Assembly: GCA_004794655.1 (NCBI GenBank)
Contig: SMMW01000025.1
Coordinates: forward strand, 5,057,001-5,121,000
DNA from: Marisa cornuarietis
Taxonomy: Eukaryota; Mollusca; Gastropoda; Architaenioglossa; Ampullariidae
Length of the DNA: 64,000 bases
Direction: 5' to 3'
The translations under genes were made by a program, and so were the position numbers. The notes under the pieces were generated by a model. It worked only from the letters and a program-made list of their open reading frames with translations. It ran no database searches and was not told the origin of the DNA. Shown here piece after piece: positions 10,901-23,190 of this stretch (its first letter is position 1; every line of letters begins with the position of its first letter).

Positions 10901-13900
10901 TCTTAATTTAACACATTCATAGTTTTTTGTCTATATAGCTGATTTTTTAAACACATGCAAATTTGTGCTTATTTGTATGCAAGCTGAAGTCCGACATTCT
11001 TTGTAGCTGCATTAGTAATGTAGAAACCATTTTTTTCAGATAAAGCTGTTTTAGAAACTTGTGTATACGAGTTTGTGATTTTCCATCCTACTGATTTTCC
11101 TTTTATAAAGTTCTCAACATTATCCAGTCAGCAGTGAGAGATTTAATAGCATGTTTTCTTTGCATTGAACAAGTTATCTTTAGAAAAACTGATATGAGCC
11201 TCTGCACATAAAATTACAATCTGTGTTAGGAACTAAACATTGTTGAACTTAATAGCTATACTTTAAAATATTTCTCCAATGTAATTTACAAATACGTGGT
11301 GGTTTTGTTTTGGACTTGAAGGGAATGTACTAGCTTTAGATGGCAGCGTTTTTGGTATTGAAACTTAATGGTTTTGAGAATTCATCTGAATGTTCTTATC
11401 CATTTCATTAAATAATAGGTGAAAATATACTTTGATTTTTAAGAAAATAAAAATGTCAGTGCTATAGTATTTTGAGAACAAGATCTGACTGACAGACAAA
11501 ACTACTGTAGCATTGTGACTAGTTCACAATTTAGCCTTCACCTTCTAACCTATTCTTTTCTTCAAGTGCATGCAAAAGGATTTTTGTTTATTATGAGCTA
11601 TTACTGGTGTGCATAATTTTGCATGTTATGTGTACCTGAATGCACATGCACAGTCTGCCTCATATCCACCCACCTACCCTGTCATTTATTTGCTAGAACT
11701 GTATGGGATTTGAAAAAAAACCCCATTCATTCTAGCACATGCAGTATTTAGCAGTTTTATGCTCCATAGCAGCTTTTACTGGGGTTTGTGCTCTTTGTAC
11801 TCTTGTATTTTGCAACCAGAATTGCTTGCTTTTTTGTGACTCTCATAATCGTGCTAATGCTTGGTTCAGACATGCAAGGAGACTTGTAAAATCATTTTAA
11901 ATTAGGAGAAGCACTTGGATGACACCAAGTGAACCAGCAGTGGGCTGTGTTTCAGGATCTTCAACAACATATGGTCATGGGATTTTTAGTTACAGTGCAG
12001 CGAAACAATGGAACTCTCTCCCTTTCCATATCTGCCACCTACCCACTTTTGAATCCTTTAAATGTGCACTGAAAACACACCTCTTCCTTAAGCATTACTC
12101 CTGCTTGTCTTCCTTTTGCAAAGTCACAATACTCTCAGTCCTTGTTACTTGTTCCTCTTTGCGTTTTCTGTATTTTGTTTTATTCATCATCGGTACTGTT
12201 ATTTATTTTTTCGTAGTTCATATGTTTTTTTGTTTGTTCTTCTTCCCCTAATATGTTGCCCATGTCTCGTTCTTGTTCTTAAGCGCTAAGAGCATGCTCC
12301 CTAGGAGTGTGAGTATGCATTATACAAAGGTTGCATTTATTATTATTATTTGACTTGAGTTTTTAGTTCTTTGAACGTTTTGCAGTCAGGGTAAAAGGGG
12401 TTTTAATGAAAAGGCTGTTCTGAAATGTTTCAAGGTCTGAAAGAGGCTCCATTTTATGTCTATGTATTCCCATAGGTTCTTTACCCTTCATGGTAGCATT
12501 CCATACTTTTATAACACATCAAACTTGCCTTGAAGTTTCAGTATCTTTTTTGGCTGCCATTTGGGACCTTTATGTGATGCATATGGGTTAGAGAGCTTGT
12601 CTGTTGTAAACTGAAAAAACAAGTTAATCTTTATTGTTGCATGCTTTTTCCAAACAGGTTTGATCTCTGTTTATAAAGAAAGTGGTTATCATTATAAAGA
12701 AGGATCAGTAATTTTATAGATATTAGGTATCATACACTACTTTATTTACAATGACTGCATTTGAATGAAAAATATTATAGAAATTACTGCATATTTTTGG
12801 GCATGAACAACATTGAGTATCAGTGAAGACTGCACCATCATTTTCTGTTCTTTCTTCCCTCCTTTTACCATGGCTGCTTAACTGGCTTTATTATTTACCT
12901 CTGCAATGAGGCGAAAAGAATTTGCTAAACAGCAGTGTTGATTTGTTTCAGATTATCACCGTTAGGGCCCAGTAGCCTGCGGTGCAAAATCTCTGCAAGC
13001 ATGCAGCAACTTTCTGTGTAGACTTGAAATTTTACTGAAGAATTTAAAAATGGGCTTAATAAATTGTCATGAACAGATTAAGAGTAGTGATGATTTTATT
13101 AATGAATAATTCAACAATTTTGGTGTTTAATGGTGTTAAGAGCAGGCTGTTATCTGTAACATTTCATATATTTAATAGGATGCATGTTATATATAATTAT
13201 ATATATATATATAATTTATATTGTTATATAAATATATATATATATATATAATTTATATTGTTGGTTTAACATTCAGATAGATAAGGTGTTAAGGTTTCAC
13301 TGTTAAAAATGTTTTCTTTTGCTGCCAGGGTGTTTTAAGTTGGCCTGTTTGTGCAAATTCTGACCAGGCCAAAAATTCAGATTTTAAGGGCTATTAAATC
13401 TAGTAGTATTACTTATTTAATACTTCCCTTTCATTGAATTATAAGATAAGTTATGGCTCTTTTTATGTCAGAGAGCAATTAGTAATACATAAAGTTAAAG
13501 AAGCAGTTAATAACCACATAGCACATCAGCAACCAACAGTGCCATCACACATACATACCACCACATCAGACAGACCCTTATATGCAATCACCAGCCAGAC
13601 CTGCACATATAATAATGATTAATTCACACATAGTAGCATTCAAAAGTCGCACATGTGAAACAACAAAGGACAGCCTCAGTCTGTTAGTCCAGCATGCAGG
13701 AACTGGCAGCCCAAAGGGAGCTGATAGAACACTCCCATTAGGAGATAATTATCACAGTGTACCAGAAAAATCTACTTTGTTAATGTGTTTTTGAAAAGCA
13801 TAGTATCTTGATTTATCGCCATATTAAATGTGTTAATATTAATCAGAAAATGCTTTGTTGTAGAAAGCACAAATATTATACATGGCTTTATAGTTATCAT

Positions 13901-16900
13901 GTGTAGTTTTTTCCAGAACCAAATGTTATACAGAGAAAATAAGGCACATTTAAATAATCTGGTTACATAATTTCTTTGGCTTGTAGATTGTTTGTTCAGT
14001 TTCATCCCTTTAGTTACGACAAATTATGATTATCAGGTCATAATATGATAATGATTATCTTCTCTGAATTTCTTCTGGGTTTTTTGGGGGGAAGCAAAAA
14101 ATGATGTCTCAATACAAATATTAATTTATATAATGCACTCCCTTTTTCTTTTCTTCATCTGCTTTACAAGTTTTCTAACAGTAATATATTGGTAAAGATT
14201 TTATACATATGCTGATGCTGTCTTGGGATTGTTGTATATGCTTGGTATTTTGGTGTATGACAATAAACTCTTAAAAAATTCTAGGCTGCTTTATCTTTGT
14301 CCAGCTTGAGATGAAGCAATTAGAAACATTAGAAAAGTTAGAAACTGTGGCTTAAGTCATGCTTGGTTAAACTTCTATTATCTATTTTATTTACCCATAG
14401 AAATTTTGTAGATTTCTGCTGATCTCGATGGTTCAGACAGGTCTATTTCCTAAATAGTTTCATGGCGTTTTTAAATAATAGGAATGCTAACTCTGAAAAC
14501 CACATTCTTCAAAGTATTGTCATTTCAATAGGGCTTGAATGTTAGAATTTGAAATGTAGCATTTATTGGCTGAAAAGACACTCTTAGCAGTAAATGATGT
14601 GTGAAAATGACAGCAATGCCTGATAGAAGATGATAGAATATATTTGAGCTTTCACTTGCATTCTCAATCTCTCTTTTTTTACATATTTAATTTTGAGAAT
14701 CCTGAATGCATTATGATGACACACATGTTGATGAAGAAGTTCAGGATTGCTGGAATGTGTTTTTTCACATTCAGAAAGATGAGAACCACACAGGGACTGT
14801 AGGACATACTGCAGCATCATGATGCATTGATAAAATAATGATGAAACAATAAAGAAACATACCATATATGTCATGGATTTGATTAAAATTCCTTTAAAAA
14901 AACTGACTGGGAATGTATAATAACAGATGCTAAGTTATGCAGGTCAATAAAAATAAAAAAAAATGTTCAGATGTTTAACACAAACCAACCAGTCACAAAC
15001 TGCCTGAAGCCTAAAACACTTCAAAACAGTTTTTGCAATCCTTACACCTGAGACTCTAATTTACTAGAATGATTGGGTAATGTATAAATAATTTTAAAAT
15101 TTTAATACACAGCCACTGAGAGTAAAGAAGTGGTTTGCATTAAATGTAACTGAAGTAGTGCAGCTTAAATATTTTTAAAAACATCACATTAATTGACTTC
15201 TTACAAAAACAAACAACCTTCCTCCAACCCCAAAATATCTTTTGCGCCTTTGAGCAATCAATTGATTTAAAAAAATCAACTCCCCAAAACATAAATTTTT
15301 TTGCCTTTGATTTAATCCATTGATTAAAAAAACCGAACAGTCTTACCACCTTGAAAAATGTGCCACCAGTCATGCTGAAGATAGATAAGTAGGATACTTG
15401 CAAAGAACTACATATCATTTGTCTTGCAAAATGGGAATTACACAAATAATGGGAAATATCTCAAAATGCTTGGACAAATGCAATTTTTAAAGATAATTTT
15501 TACTATTCATGAGGACACTACACATCTCAACTAGTGCAGAGAAAATGAGTGAGGAGTGAGAGTAGCATTCTAACAACAATAAAAAAAATCATACAATTCT
15601 GTCAATTGCTGTGCATAATTTAAAACATGATCTTAATGACTGCTACTCATATCTGCACTTTGAATAGAAAACCCCCTGTTAGTATAAAATGTGTTCTAGT
15701 AAAACCTCTTTGGTTAAGATAGTTCCCAGAAAACAACTTACTGAGCGATCGGCTCAGTGAAAATCTCTCTTCTTTTATATCTCTTGATTAATCTGACCTG
15801 CCTAGCATCCCTTTGTTGATTGCTTGTTAACTAACTCTTTGTTGTTACTGTTACCTCTGGGGCTGTTGTACTTTATCGTTATCATTGCATTTCTGTTTGT
15901 TCATGTAGTACATATTAACCTAGTTTTTGTATCAACCACTTGGAACCTGCTCCTATGAGTGTGATTCTGCTATTTATATATTGCATCATTATTATTAACT
16001 GCATATTAAAGAGAACTGCATGTCTACTTCAGGGCTGGGCTTTTTCTATTGAATTCTACACTGACGCAAACAGAAGATACGACCTGTTTGGCAGTTCTTA
16101 TTTCATATATGGTTGAAAATTGAGCAGAAATGTGTTGGGGTTTTCATCCAGAAGAGGAAGGAGATCTGTAATCTTATTTCCATGTTGCTTTTTAAAAAAA
16201 AAAATTGCATTTTAAGTTGCCAGTTTGGTACACAAAATCTTTCTTTCTTTTCTCTCTCCATCCTAATCCTGCCAATGTTGACAGTCCTGTGGGATGCTTG
16301 CTTTCTTTTTTAACAGCTGGTGATGGAAGCCATTGTGAGGGTAGTCACCACAGTGAAGGTATCTCAGGTGTCCACGCATCAGGGCATGTCGATGCTGGGG
16401 GACACCCAAGCCATGCCCCTGCCTCAGGGATACCACCTGCTATGTTGGCACCCAGTGGAGGAACAACGGCTGCTGCTCCACATGGAACTGCTGCAGTCCC
16501 AGCTGTGAGAAATTACATTTCTTTGAAGGGTTAACAAGAATGCATCATTATTTTTCCAAATTACTTGGCTGAGCCTAGTCCCTCTTTCTCAAAAGCAGGC
16601 ATATAAAGATATCACCCTTGATACCAGGAATATGCATAGAGATCTGTTTGCGTTGTCAAGGCTACAGTCAACAGTAGAGCTGGGAAGTATGTTAGATACA
16701 TCTGGAGACATTCTTGATGTAATTGTGATGTTTTGTAGGGCTATATCTCAAGATTAGAAGATGCTGGAAAATAGTTTTTTTTAGTAATCTCATCCCTGGT
16801 GACTTAAAGAAAAAAAGAGTTTTGCACTCTTGTAACTCTTGTCATGCCTCATATTAATGCGGTTCTCTTGTTCATTTATGACAAACTTTTTATAAGAAGC

Positions 16901-19900
16901 TACAGCATAATGCAGTAATAAATTAACAAGGCTAAGAATATATACTTTTATATGCCCAAGAAATAGGAATAAGGCAGAACAGACTATTGAGTACTTCTCA
17001 GCTGGGTCTACCGTCTACAGCTAAATCATGAACACTTGTTGGTCTGCTTAAATGCAGATTTCGTCCCACCTTTCAACTTGAGTAAGGGCTACTAGACACC
17101 AGCTTCTAGCAGCAGTCACTGATATGTGCTGCAGTTTTTTTTTAATGATGTCCACATGTATGCATGAATAAAATAGTCTTTTGCAAATGTTAAAATAATA
17201 TAAAATAAATAAAAAAATCTTTTAAAGATGTAAATGCTGCCTCTTCCATGTGACATTTACTCCACCAACACCATCAAAATGTGGTTGAATTTTTCATTTA
17301 TCTAAATCTCTGCACATATGTTTTGAGAGCTTTTTTTTCTTGTGGCTTCTCTTATCTGTGCAGTGTATGTGCTGTGCATTATTCAACAATTTTAACAAGT
17401 ATAATTAAGATTTCTTCCAGTGTTACTTATCTGCTGACAACTACTGTGGGATATCTGAAAAATCCTTCACCGAAATATTCACAAAGGAGTAAAGAACTTA
17501 TTTGGTCTTGTCTATTTATTTGGAAACCTTTTTTACACCAGAGTTAGTTTATTATAATTGTTTTGTCGAGGGTGCTGCTGCCAGATCTAAAGGTACCTAA
17601 TGTTTTCTGTGACAGGGCGTGCAGGCGATAGGTGCAGGGCTGGACCGTGTGACGCTGGATGGGTGTGCACAGATCTTCCGCCCCACTGTTGTTGCTGCCC
17701 CCAACTTTTCTGCCGAGCGTGACTCAGAAACTTTGCGCAAATCCATGAAGGGTGCAGGTGAGACAGCTGGAGCTAGGGTAATGGGTTAATCCATTAAACA
17801 TATATATATATATATAAACAGAAAACATTACTTAAATCTGATCTATTGATGGCTCGTTACATGTATGGAAATGAAGTAGCCAGCTCTCTAACATAAATCT
17901 AAACAAATAAATAGAACAGCCAGGGACAAAGACTTGGATAAGGATTTTCTGCAAGGGTTGTTTTGCACCTGACATTGTTTTCTTTCTATGAAGGTACTGA
18001 TGAGCGAACTATCATTGGCATCATTGGTAAGCGATGTAACACACAACGACAGGAGATTGCCAAGATCTACAAGACCATGTATGGACGGGTCAGTTCATAG
18101 CACTTCAGTATAGACTTTTTGAGATTTCTTGCTAGGAGAGAATACCGTGACCACTAATCACTTTCATTAAAGAATGAGCTATTCAGTCCTTTTAATTTTA
18201 TTTTCATCTAGTTCCTTTAGCAAAACAGTGAACTGTACAACTTGCTTTTTATAATGTTACATTGGTAGTTTGACAGGAATAGCCCAACCAAAGTTGGTCA
18301 GAAAGAAAGAAACTGGTTTCTTAGAATAAGTGTCATCTTTCAATGTATCAAAGGACCTGATTGCTGACCTAGAATCAGAGTTGAGTGGCAACTTCCGGGA
18401 GACCATCATGGGCATGTTTAAACCACCAGCCTACTATGATGCCTGGTCTCTTAACCATGCCATGGAGGTAAGCACCATGAGAAAAGCAAATGGCCAAATA
18501 TGATGCTTGAAGAACATGGCCAAATATGATGGTGAGATAAATTATCGAGAGCAGTTCCACAGGGAGTGTGTTGAGTTTAAGAAGTTGATGCAACATAATA
18601 TTATTAAGTGAATGACTGCAATTTAAAGGCACAACACTGTCAAGAAGCAGAGTCTGTCAGCACTAACAGCAGCTCAAGTGCACCAAGCGTACAGAAGATA
18701 AGAAAGAGCAAAAATGGCGACAGATGTGTTAATTACGTTGTACATGGAAGTAGGCATACAGGCTTTGTCCTCTATTGATTGAGTAGTTATGCTGCCATCT
18801 CTGATGCTCAGCAGGTCATCTTGAGGTGTGACATCATTTGCAGGGTCTGGGAACAAAGGAATCAGTTCTGATTGAGATCCTCTGCACACGCAGCAACCAG
18901 CAGATCCGGGACATTGTGGCATGCTACAAAGAACGTAAGTTGCCGAGTGATTGCACAGCAAGCAGACATGGCAGCAGATCTGTAGTCTGAATAGCAAGTT
19001 GATCCAGTTAGGGTTGACTAAAGAAGTGAAATAAAAGAAACGTTACTGTGTATGTATGGATCAGGCTGCAAATGACAACTACCTAACAACGTATGTTTAC
19101 ATTCACTACTTCCACATATCTTTCTGCATATCAAACAGGTCAAAATCTTTAATTTACTAGGACAAGAGAAGGTGCAAATGTGCAAAGTCTGTTTTGTAAC
19201 ACAAGAATTACTCTACAGTTGATTACCATTGCATGGTATAAAACAAGCTGTAATTTTTTAAAGGAACTTCTGTTTGATCTCTGGATTATTATAACCTTCA
19301 GATTTGTTGAACTTGAAGTCTTGCTGTACATGTATATGAATATGTCTATGTTGAAGACTTCAAACGGGATTTGGAGAAGGACATTAGTGATGACACCAGT
19401 GGCCACTTTAAGAAGCTCCTCATCTCATGTTGTCAGGTATTATGGGAATACATGACCTAATTTCAGTTGTAATGCAAGATCTGTATCACAAGTGACAGGC
19501 ATGTTTAGGTGTCTCATTTGTATCAGTAGTCCTATCAGCAATTGTGTTAGACATAAATTGTTTTGAACACGAGAAATAACTTGGAAAGAACTGTTCTGGA
19601 TTGGCTGACTTTGTACTGATGTCTATCATCTTCCCTTTGTTAGGTTTTCTGATCTGACCATTAACATGGTAAATACTTTGTTCTAGCACTGAAAATTTTT
19701 TCTAAATGTGTACTTGCACTCTGAGAAACTATTTAAAGTATTGTTTACTCATATCTGCTGAGGTTCTGACTCTATCAGTGTCTGGTGGCAGGGTAATCGT
19801 CAAGAGTTGACCCCAGAGCAACTGCCGCAAGTGAGATCGCAGGGTGCTGCTGCTGTGGTCAATGCCGAGCTGGCCCGTCAGGATGCACAGAAGCTGCAGG

Positions 19901-21130
19901 AGGCAGGCATCAAGCACCTGGGCACAGACGAGTCGACCTTCATCTCTGTCCTGGCACTGAGACACTTGTACCAGCTGCAGGCTACCTTTGCTGAGTACCA
20001 GAAAGTAAGATGGTTTTAAAAATTTGGAAGATTTCTCTGCCCCCTTCCTTTCTTCCACCCCCATCATTGTATCTGTTCTCCAACTGAAACTGGTATCAGA
20101 AGTACCAAGGCACATTTTTGTTTCTTCACCCATTTTCGACTATTCTTGGTCAAGGTTTTTGGATTCAATAATAATCAGTTAAGGAAAATGTGTAGCTACT
20201 AATTACATTGAAAAGACAATTTGTTTCTGGTCTGTCTTTAGCTGACAGGTAAAGACATACTTGACTCTATATCCAGCGAGACATCTGGGGACTTTGAGAC
20301 AGGACTAAGAGCTATTGGTAAGCATCATTTTCCTTTGAATTTCTCAAGACCTGTTGAGATTTTAGTCATTTAAACTTCTGCTCAAGCTTTGAGTGAAACT
20401 GCTTATCCTGGAATTAAACCTGGGCAAGCACTAAATTTCTCTTGATTACTTTGCCCAGATGTTTGTATTGTAAAACTATGCGCCTTGTTTGCAGAGTAGT
20501 TATGGCATACAAATATGTGTTCTCATAATAGGTTAAGTCTTTCCTCTCATCCTATCAATTTGCCTTCACAACTAAACATGAGCTGTATTTGTGACTCATT
20601 TGTACTGTTAACAGTACGTTCGGCCAAGAACAGACCAGAGTACTTTGCAGACAAACTTCATGACTCCATTAAAGGCTTGGGGACTGACGATTCTCGTCTG
20701 ATCCGCATTATCGTCTCAAGATGTGAGGTAATCATAGCAACACTGTATCAGGTCATTTATTGCAACCTGATCACAAAAACGCTATTACAAAATAATTTTT
20801 AGTTCATGTGACTGTGAAAAAAATGAATAAATGAAAGAGAAGGTAGGAAAGGACAGGGAAAGAAGGCTAAAAAGAGCGAGAAATTAAATGAAATCTAGGC
20901 TGCAATATTAATTGAATCAATTCAGACCCAAAACACTTGGTAACATGAATGTTGTTCTGCACTTTCATAAAGATGTATTAATGTGCTTCTTTACTCTCCC
21001 CTTGCAGATTGACCTGCAGGACATCAAGGATGCATACCTGACCAAGTACCAGAAAACACTGGACTCTGAGGTGGCCTCAGACACCAGTGGTGACTACAAG
21101 CGCATGTTGCTGGCTCTCATTGGGTCGTAG
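7909..21130 (+). CDS. Annexin (A7/A11-like long N-terminus), complete 14-exon coding region, 567 aa
   Basis: Coding exons: 7909-8043, 8269-8295, 10252-10483, 10800-10874, 16317-16504, 17616-17757, 17994-18088, 18354-18467, 18844-18934, 19357-19436, 19792-20004, 20242-20317, 20615-20727 and 21008-21130 (stop TAG 21128-21130). They total 1704 nt in one open frame with GT/AG boundaries. The start ATG directly follows the acceptor ccttccag, so the 5' UTR is in an upstream exon. Annexins bind acidic phospholipid membranes in a calcium-dependent way and act in membrane trafficking, repair and scaffolding. Residues 1-219 form a low-complexity tail and 248-567 the four-repeat core. Calcium-site loops are visible in repeats 1 (KGAGTDE), 2 (EGLGTKE) and 4 (KGLGTDD). 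Repeat 3 reads KHLGTDE, lacking the first Gly, as is common for that repeat. The length exceeds vertebrate A7/A11 (about 490-505 aa) because of the tail. The exact family letter is not assigned; invertebrate annexins are class B. Confidence 0.93.
8636..9123. mobile_element. TTAA-flanked MITE with CCACGATCGTGG palindromes (piggyBac-like candidate)
   Basis: The element starts TTAACCCT (8636-8643) and ends AGGGTTAA (9116-9123), the TTAA target and CCCT/AGGG tip typical of piggyBac-type transposons. A third TTAACCCTC copy at 8883-8891 suggests two adjoining or nested elements. The inside contains at least four copies of a GCCACGATCGTGGC-like palindrome, usually preceded by GCCGGTAA or GGCAAAG and followed by (C/T)(C/T)(C/T)(A/T)TCG(C/T)GC. 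Copies lie near 8766-8779, 8818-8831 and 9088-9101. No transposase is present. It lies in annexin intron 2 (8296-10251). Confidence 0.5.
9560..9825 (+). mobile_element. 3'-UTR-only copy of the RNase H LINE
   Basis: This block matches the tail of the LINE at 43029-44905 (specifically 44655-44890). Shared strings include AAAGAGGGCACAAA, ATGCAGACTTG, AACCTA-AA-CACCAAC-type text, CCCCATACCC, CCCAAAGA, and the terminal GAGGTGGAAGCACTTT. It ends in an A-rich tail (9808-9820). It is an extremely 5'-truncated insertion in annexin intron 2, on the coding strand. It carries no protein code. Confidence 0.7.
11900..12360 (+). mobile_element. LINE 3' end (L2/CR1-like) with (ATT)n tail
   Basis: The plus-strand reading [16 protein letters not shown] ... 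[18 protein letters not shown] (11977-12098) is the characteristic C-terminus of L2/CR1-type LINE proteins. It is followed by a short 3' UTR containing CGCTAAGAGCATGCTCC and GTGTGAGTATGCATTATA, and by a (TTA)n tail (12340-12352). Three more copies of this tail occur in the window (15700-15995, 21575-22060 reversed, 42850-43028). It lies in annexin intron 4. Confidence 0.8.
13195..13257. repeat. (TA)n-rich tandem repeat in annexin intron 4
   Basis: Two TA-dinucleotide tracts are separated by TTTATATTGTTATA. The second is followed by the same ATAATTTATATTGTT text as the first, so a ~45 bp unit is duplicated. Confidence 0.75.
15700..15995 (+). mobile_element. LINE 3' UTR remnant, same family as 11900-12360
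   Basis: No protein code is recognisable. The end (CTGCTCCTATGAGTGTGATT ... TATTGCATCATTATTATTA, 15949-15996) matches the tail of the LINE at 11900-12360 in order and spacing, including the (ATT)n terminus. It lies in annexin intron 4. Confidence 0.6.
17616..21130 (+). other. Annexin core: four annexin repeats
   Basis: Repeat 1 (about residues 249-320) begins [18 protein letters not shown] and ends [18 protein letters not shown]. Repeat 2 (about 321-393) begins [20 protein letters not shown] and ends [17 protein letters not shown]. Repeat 3 (about 398-478) begins [18 protein letters not shown] and includes the [13 protein letters not shown] cap. Repeat 4 (about 490-567) begins [19 protein letters not shown] and ends [15 protein letters not shown]. 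Each repeat keeps the downstream acidic cap residue (E, D, E or D in SELSG, DDTSG, SETSG, SDTSG) that completes the type II calcium site. Repeat boundaries do not coincide with exon boundaries, as in other annexins. Confidence 0.9.
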
Positions 21131-21574
21131 GCTTATTCAGGGTGAAGTTTCATGAACTGCTAGCCTTACCATATATTCAGCATGTAGCTTTGCAAAAATC
21201 AAGAATTCTCTATGCACTTGTTTACTCTTTGATTTTAATTATATGCCATAAACTGTACTCACCATGTGTGGCTAACAGAAATATGAGCGTCATCTACACA
21301 TGAATGTGCAAGGTTAAATTGCATTAATCAGCAGGAAGGCATCAGTATCACAATGGGGCAAGGGCAGCGGAAAGAGTGAAAGATTGTTAATCTGCAACAT
21401 ACAAAGATTCTCCTCCAGACAAGAACAAAAGCTGTGATGAATTTTGTACAAGCTAGGTTGGATGATGATATATCTTGTAGAAGCCAGGATGCCCATTGAT
21501 TTCTGTCAGGGCACTAAATGATTTATAAACAAGGAAGTGATGGGAGGATGAACCTGCAATGATCCACGTAATAA

Positions 21575-22060
21575 TACGTAATAATAAATGCATGATTTAT
21601 ATACCATACTCACAATTTTAAGGAGCATACTCTTAGCACCTGAGACGAGAATGAGACATGGACAACATACAAAGGAATGGACGGATGAACAATAGTACTG
21701 ATGGCTAATAAAAGACAAATATGGAAAATGCAAAGAGGAATCAGGTAGCAAGAATGGAGTGTCCTAATCCAGCAGAGGAAGATGAGTAGGGAAGTAGCAA
21801 TAAACGGATAAAGGGAGGGGTTGAAAAAGCAGTGACATTCTGTGGACTGTTGTTAGGAGTAATGCTCAAGGAAAATGTGCGTTTTTAGTGCACATTTAAA
21901 AGATTCAGTGGTGGATAGGTGGCGGATATGGAAGGGGAGAAAGTTCCATTGTTTTGCTGCAAATTAACTAAAAGTAAAAAATCTTGTGATCGTATGTTGT
22001 TGTTTTGGATGCAACTGCAAACTGCAGGTTTTAATCCTGAGAGTAACTAAACCTTTTAGG
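21575..22060 (-). mobile_element. LINE 3' end, reverse copy of the 11900-12360 family
   Basis: On the minus strand it reads AAAACAATGGAACTTTCTCC (the KQWNFLP region near 21960), then a THxFLEHYS-type end. The 3' UTR contains GGTGCTAAGAGTATGCTCC and GTGAGTATGGTATATAAAT, and ends in TTTATTATTA (21575-21640). It aligns with the 11900-12360 copy over the whole tail. Confidence 0.75.
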
Positions 22061-23160
22061 GTCTCAACTGAAAAAAAAACTAATGTGAATCAGAGCATTA
22101 TCAGCTAAGAACATCAACAGCTACAACTAAATTATATTTTCAGTATGTACAATGAATGCATTATTTCCGGAGGCCATAGCAACAATTTTTGGATGAGAAT
22201 GTTCTGTTAACTGTTGCAATAGATATCTCATCCCCTTATGAAATCTGATTGTGAAACATTATTCTGAGATGTGCCAGTGAGTATTGTTGGTCTTATGATC
22301 ATATTGACTTTTTCCTGCCCTCTGCTATTGTACTTGCACATGATTTAGACACCCACAGTTACTCAATGTACCTTTTGCTTACAGTGCAGAGTGATCCTGT
22401 TGTTTTCATCCGCCAACTTTTCTTCTGCCTGTTAGTGATGTTGTTTTATTAGCATTCTGCTGTTTACACAGAGCAATCCTTAGATATATCTGTATTTTTC
22501 ATCCTATAGGGATATTTTAAAGGCATGTAGCATCAAGCTATTTAGTCAGACCCAGAGCAATATCTTAGCATATATATATATTTCTCTATTTTACTGTTTA
22601 CTACTTACTGGCAGTTGTAAAGATTTTTTCTTTACTTTTTGTATCAAACAATATTGATATAATGGTTGTGTGATTTGTTCATGAATCTCTTATTTATGTC
22701 AAATTGTCTGCACCAAATTGACCCTATCAATATCTAAGTATCTAAATGGCAGACACGTGACATATATACCTACACCCACCAAGTGCAAAAATGTTAAATG
22801 CATATGCATTCCTGCACATTATACCTTTCATATGCATGCAGGTATATGACATAGGCAGGTGCATATGCAGACACATACACACTATTTTTGCTGCAGTAGT
22901 GATTAGTCAAAGCATACAATTCACAAGGTCTCGCCTTTAATGTCACATATTTGGCTGTATTTATGGTCTGATACATGTGCTGATATTTCGACTTTGTTTT
23001 TCTGAGGTGTTAGGACACAAAAAATGATTTTATTGTTAACGGAATACTGAAGTTATTTTTTAAATACATTTTAATGCACCTTTAGATATTGCTTTCACAA
23101 GATGCTTTTTTTCCTCCTTTTGGAGCATAGATCTTCATTTATATATGCCTGTTATAGCGA

Positions 23161-23166
23161 AATAAA
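23161..23166 (+). terminator. Candidate distal poly(A) signal of the annexin gene
   Basis: AATAAA is followed within 30 bp by T/GT-rich DNA (TTTTATTTCTTCTGTTTACC). It lies about 2 kb past the stop codon. Usage cannot be judged without transcripts. Confidence 0.35.
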
Positions 23167-23190
23167 GGTTTTATTTCTTCTGTTTACCTT

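Larger units (their letters stand above)
7909..16504 (+). other. Annexin N-terminal tail exons (Ser/Lys start, Gly/Pro/His/Tyr-rich region)
   Basis: Exon 1 encodes [10 protein letters not shown], then eight serines, an acidic DSSDDE patch and a strongly basic [13 protein letters not shown] stretch (residues 1-45). Exon 2 adds only nine residues (GLIAPGTLP). Exons 3-4 (residues 55-156) are a Pro/Gly/His/Tyr-rich tract with a near-perfect HGGHHGVP(H/P) repeat and [18 protein letters not shown] motifs. This resembles the tails through which annexins A7 and A11 bind partners such as ALG-2/sorcin-type penta-EF-hand proteins; that partner role is inferred from the family. Exon 5 (157-219) is Gly/Ser/His/Ala-rich. 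The acceptor of exon 3 (gggatgcag) has a weak pyrimidine tract. An in-frame ATG 24 nt upstream (10228) could start a shorter isoform. Confidence 0.8.
21131..23190 (+). other. Annexin 3' UTR / downstream region with LINE insertion
   Basis: No coding sequence is seen after the stop. Possible poly(A) signals (AATAAA) occur at 21588-21593 (LINE-derived), 21799-21804 and 23161-23166. The last lies in a T-rich context and is the best candidate for a distal 3' end. A LINE fragment in reverse orientation occupies 21575-22060, so a long transcript would carry antisense LINE sequence. Confidence 0.4.
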
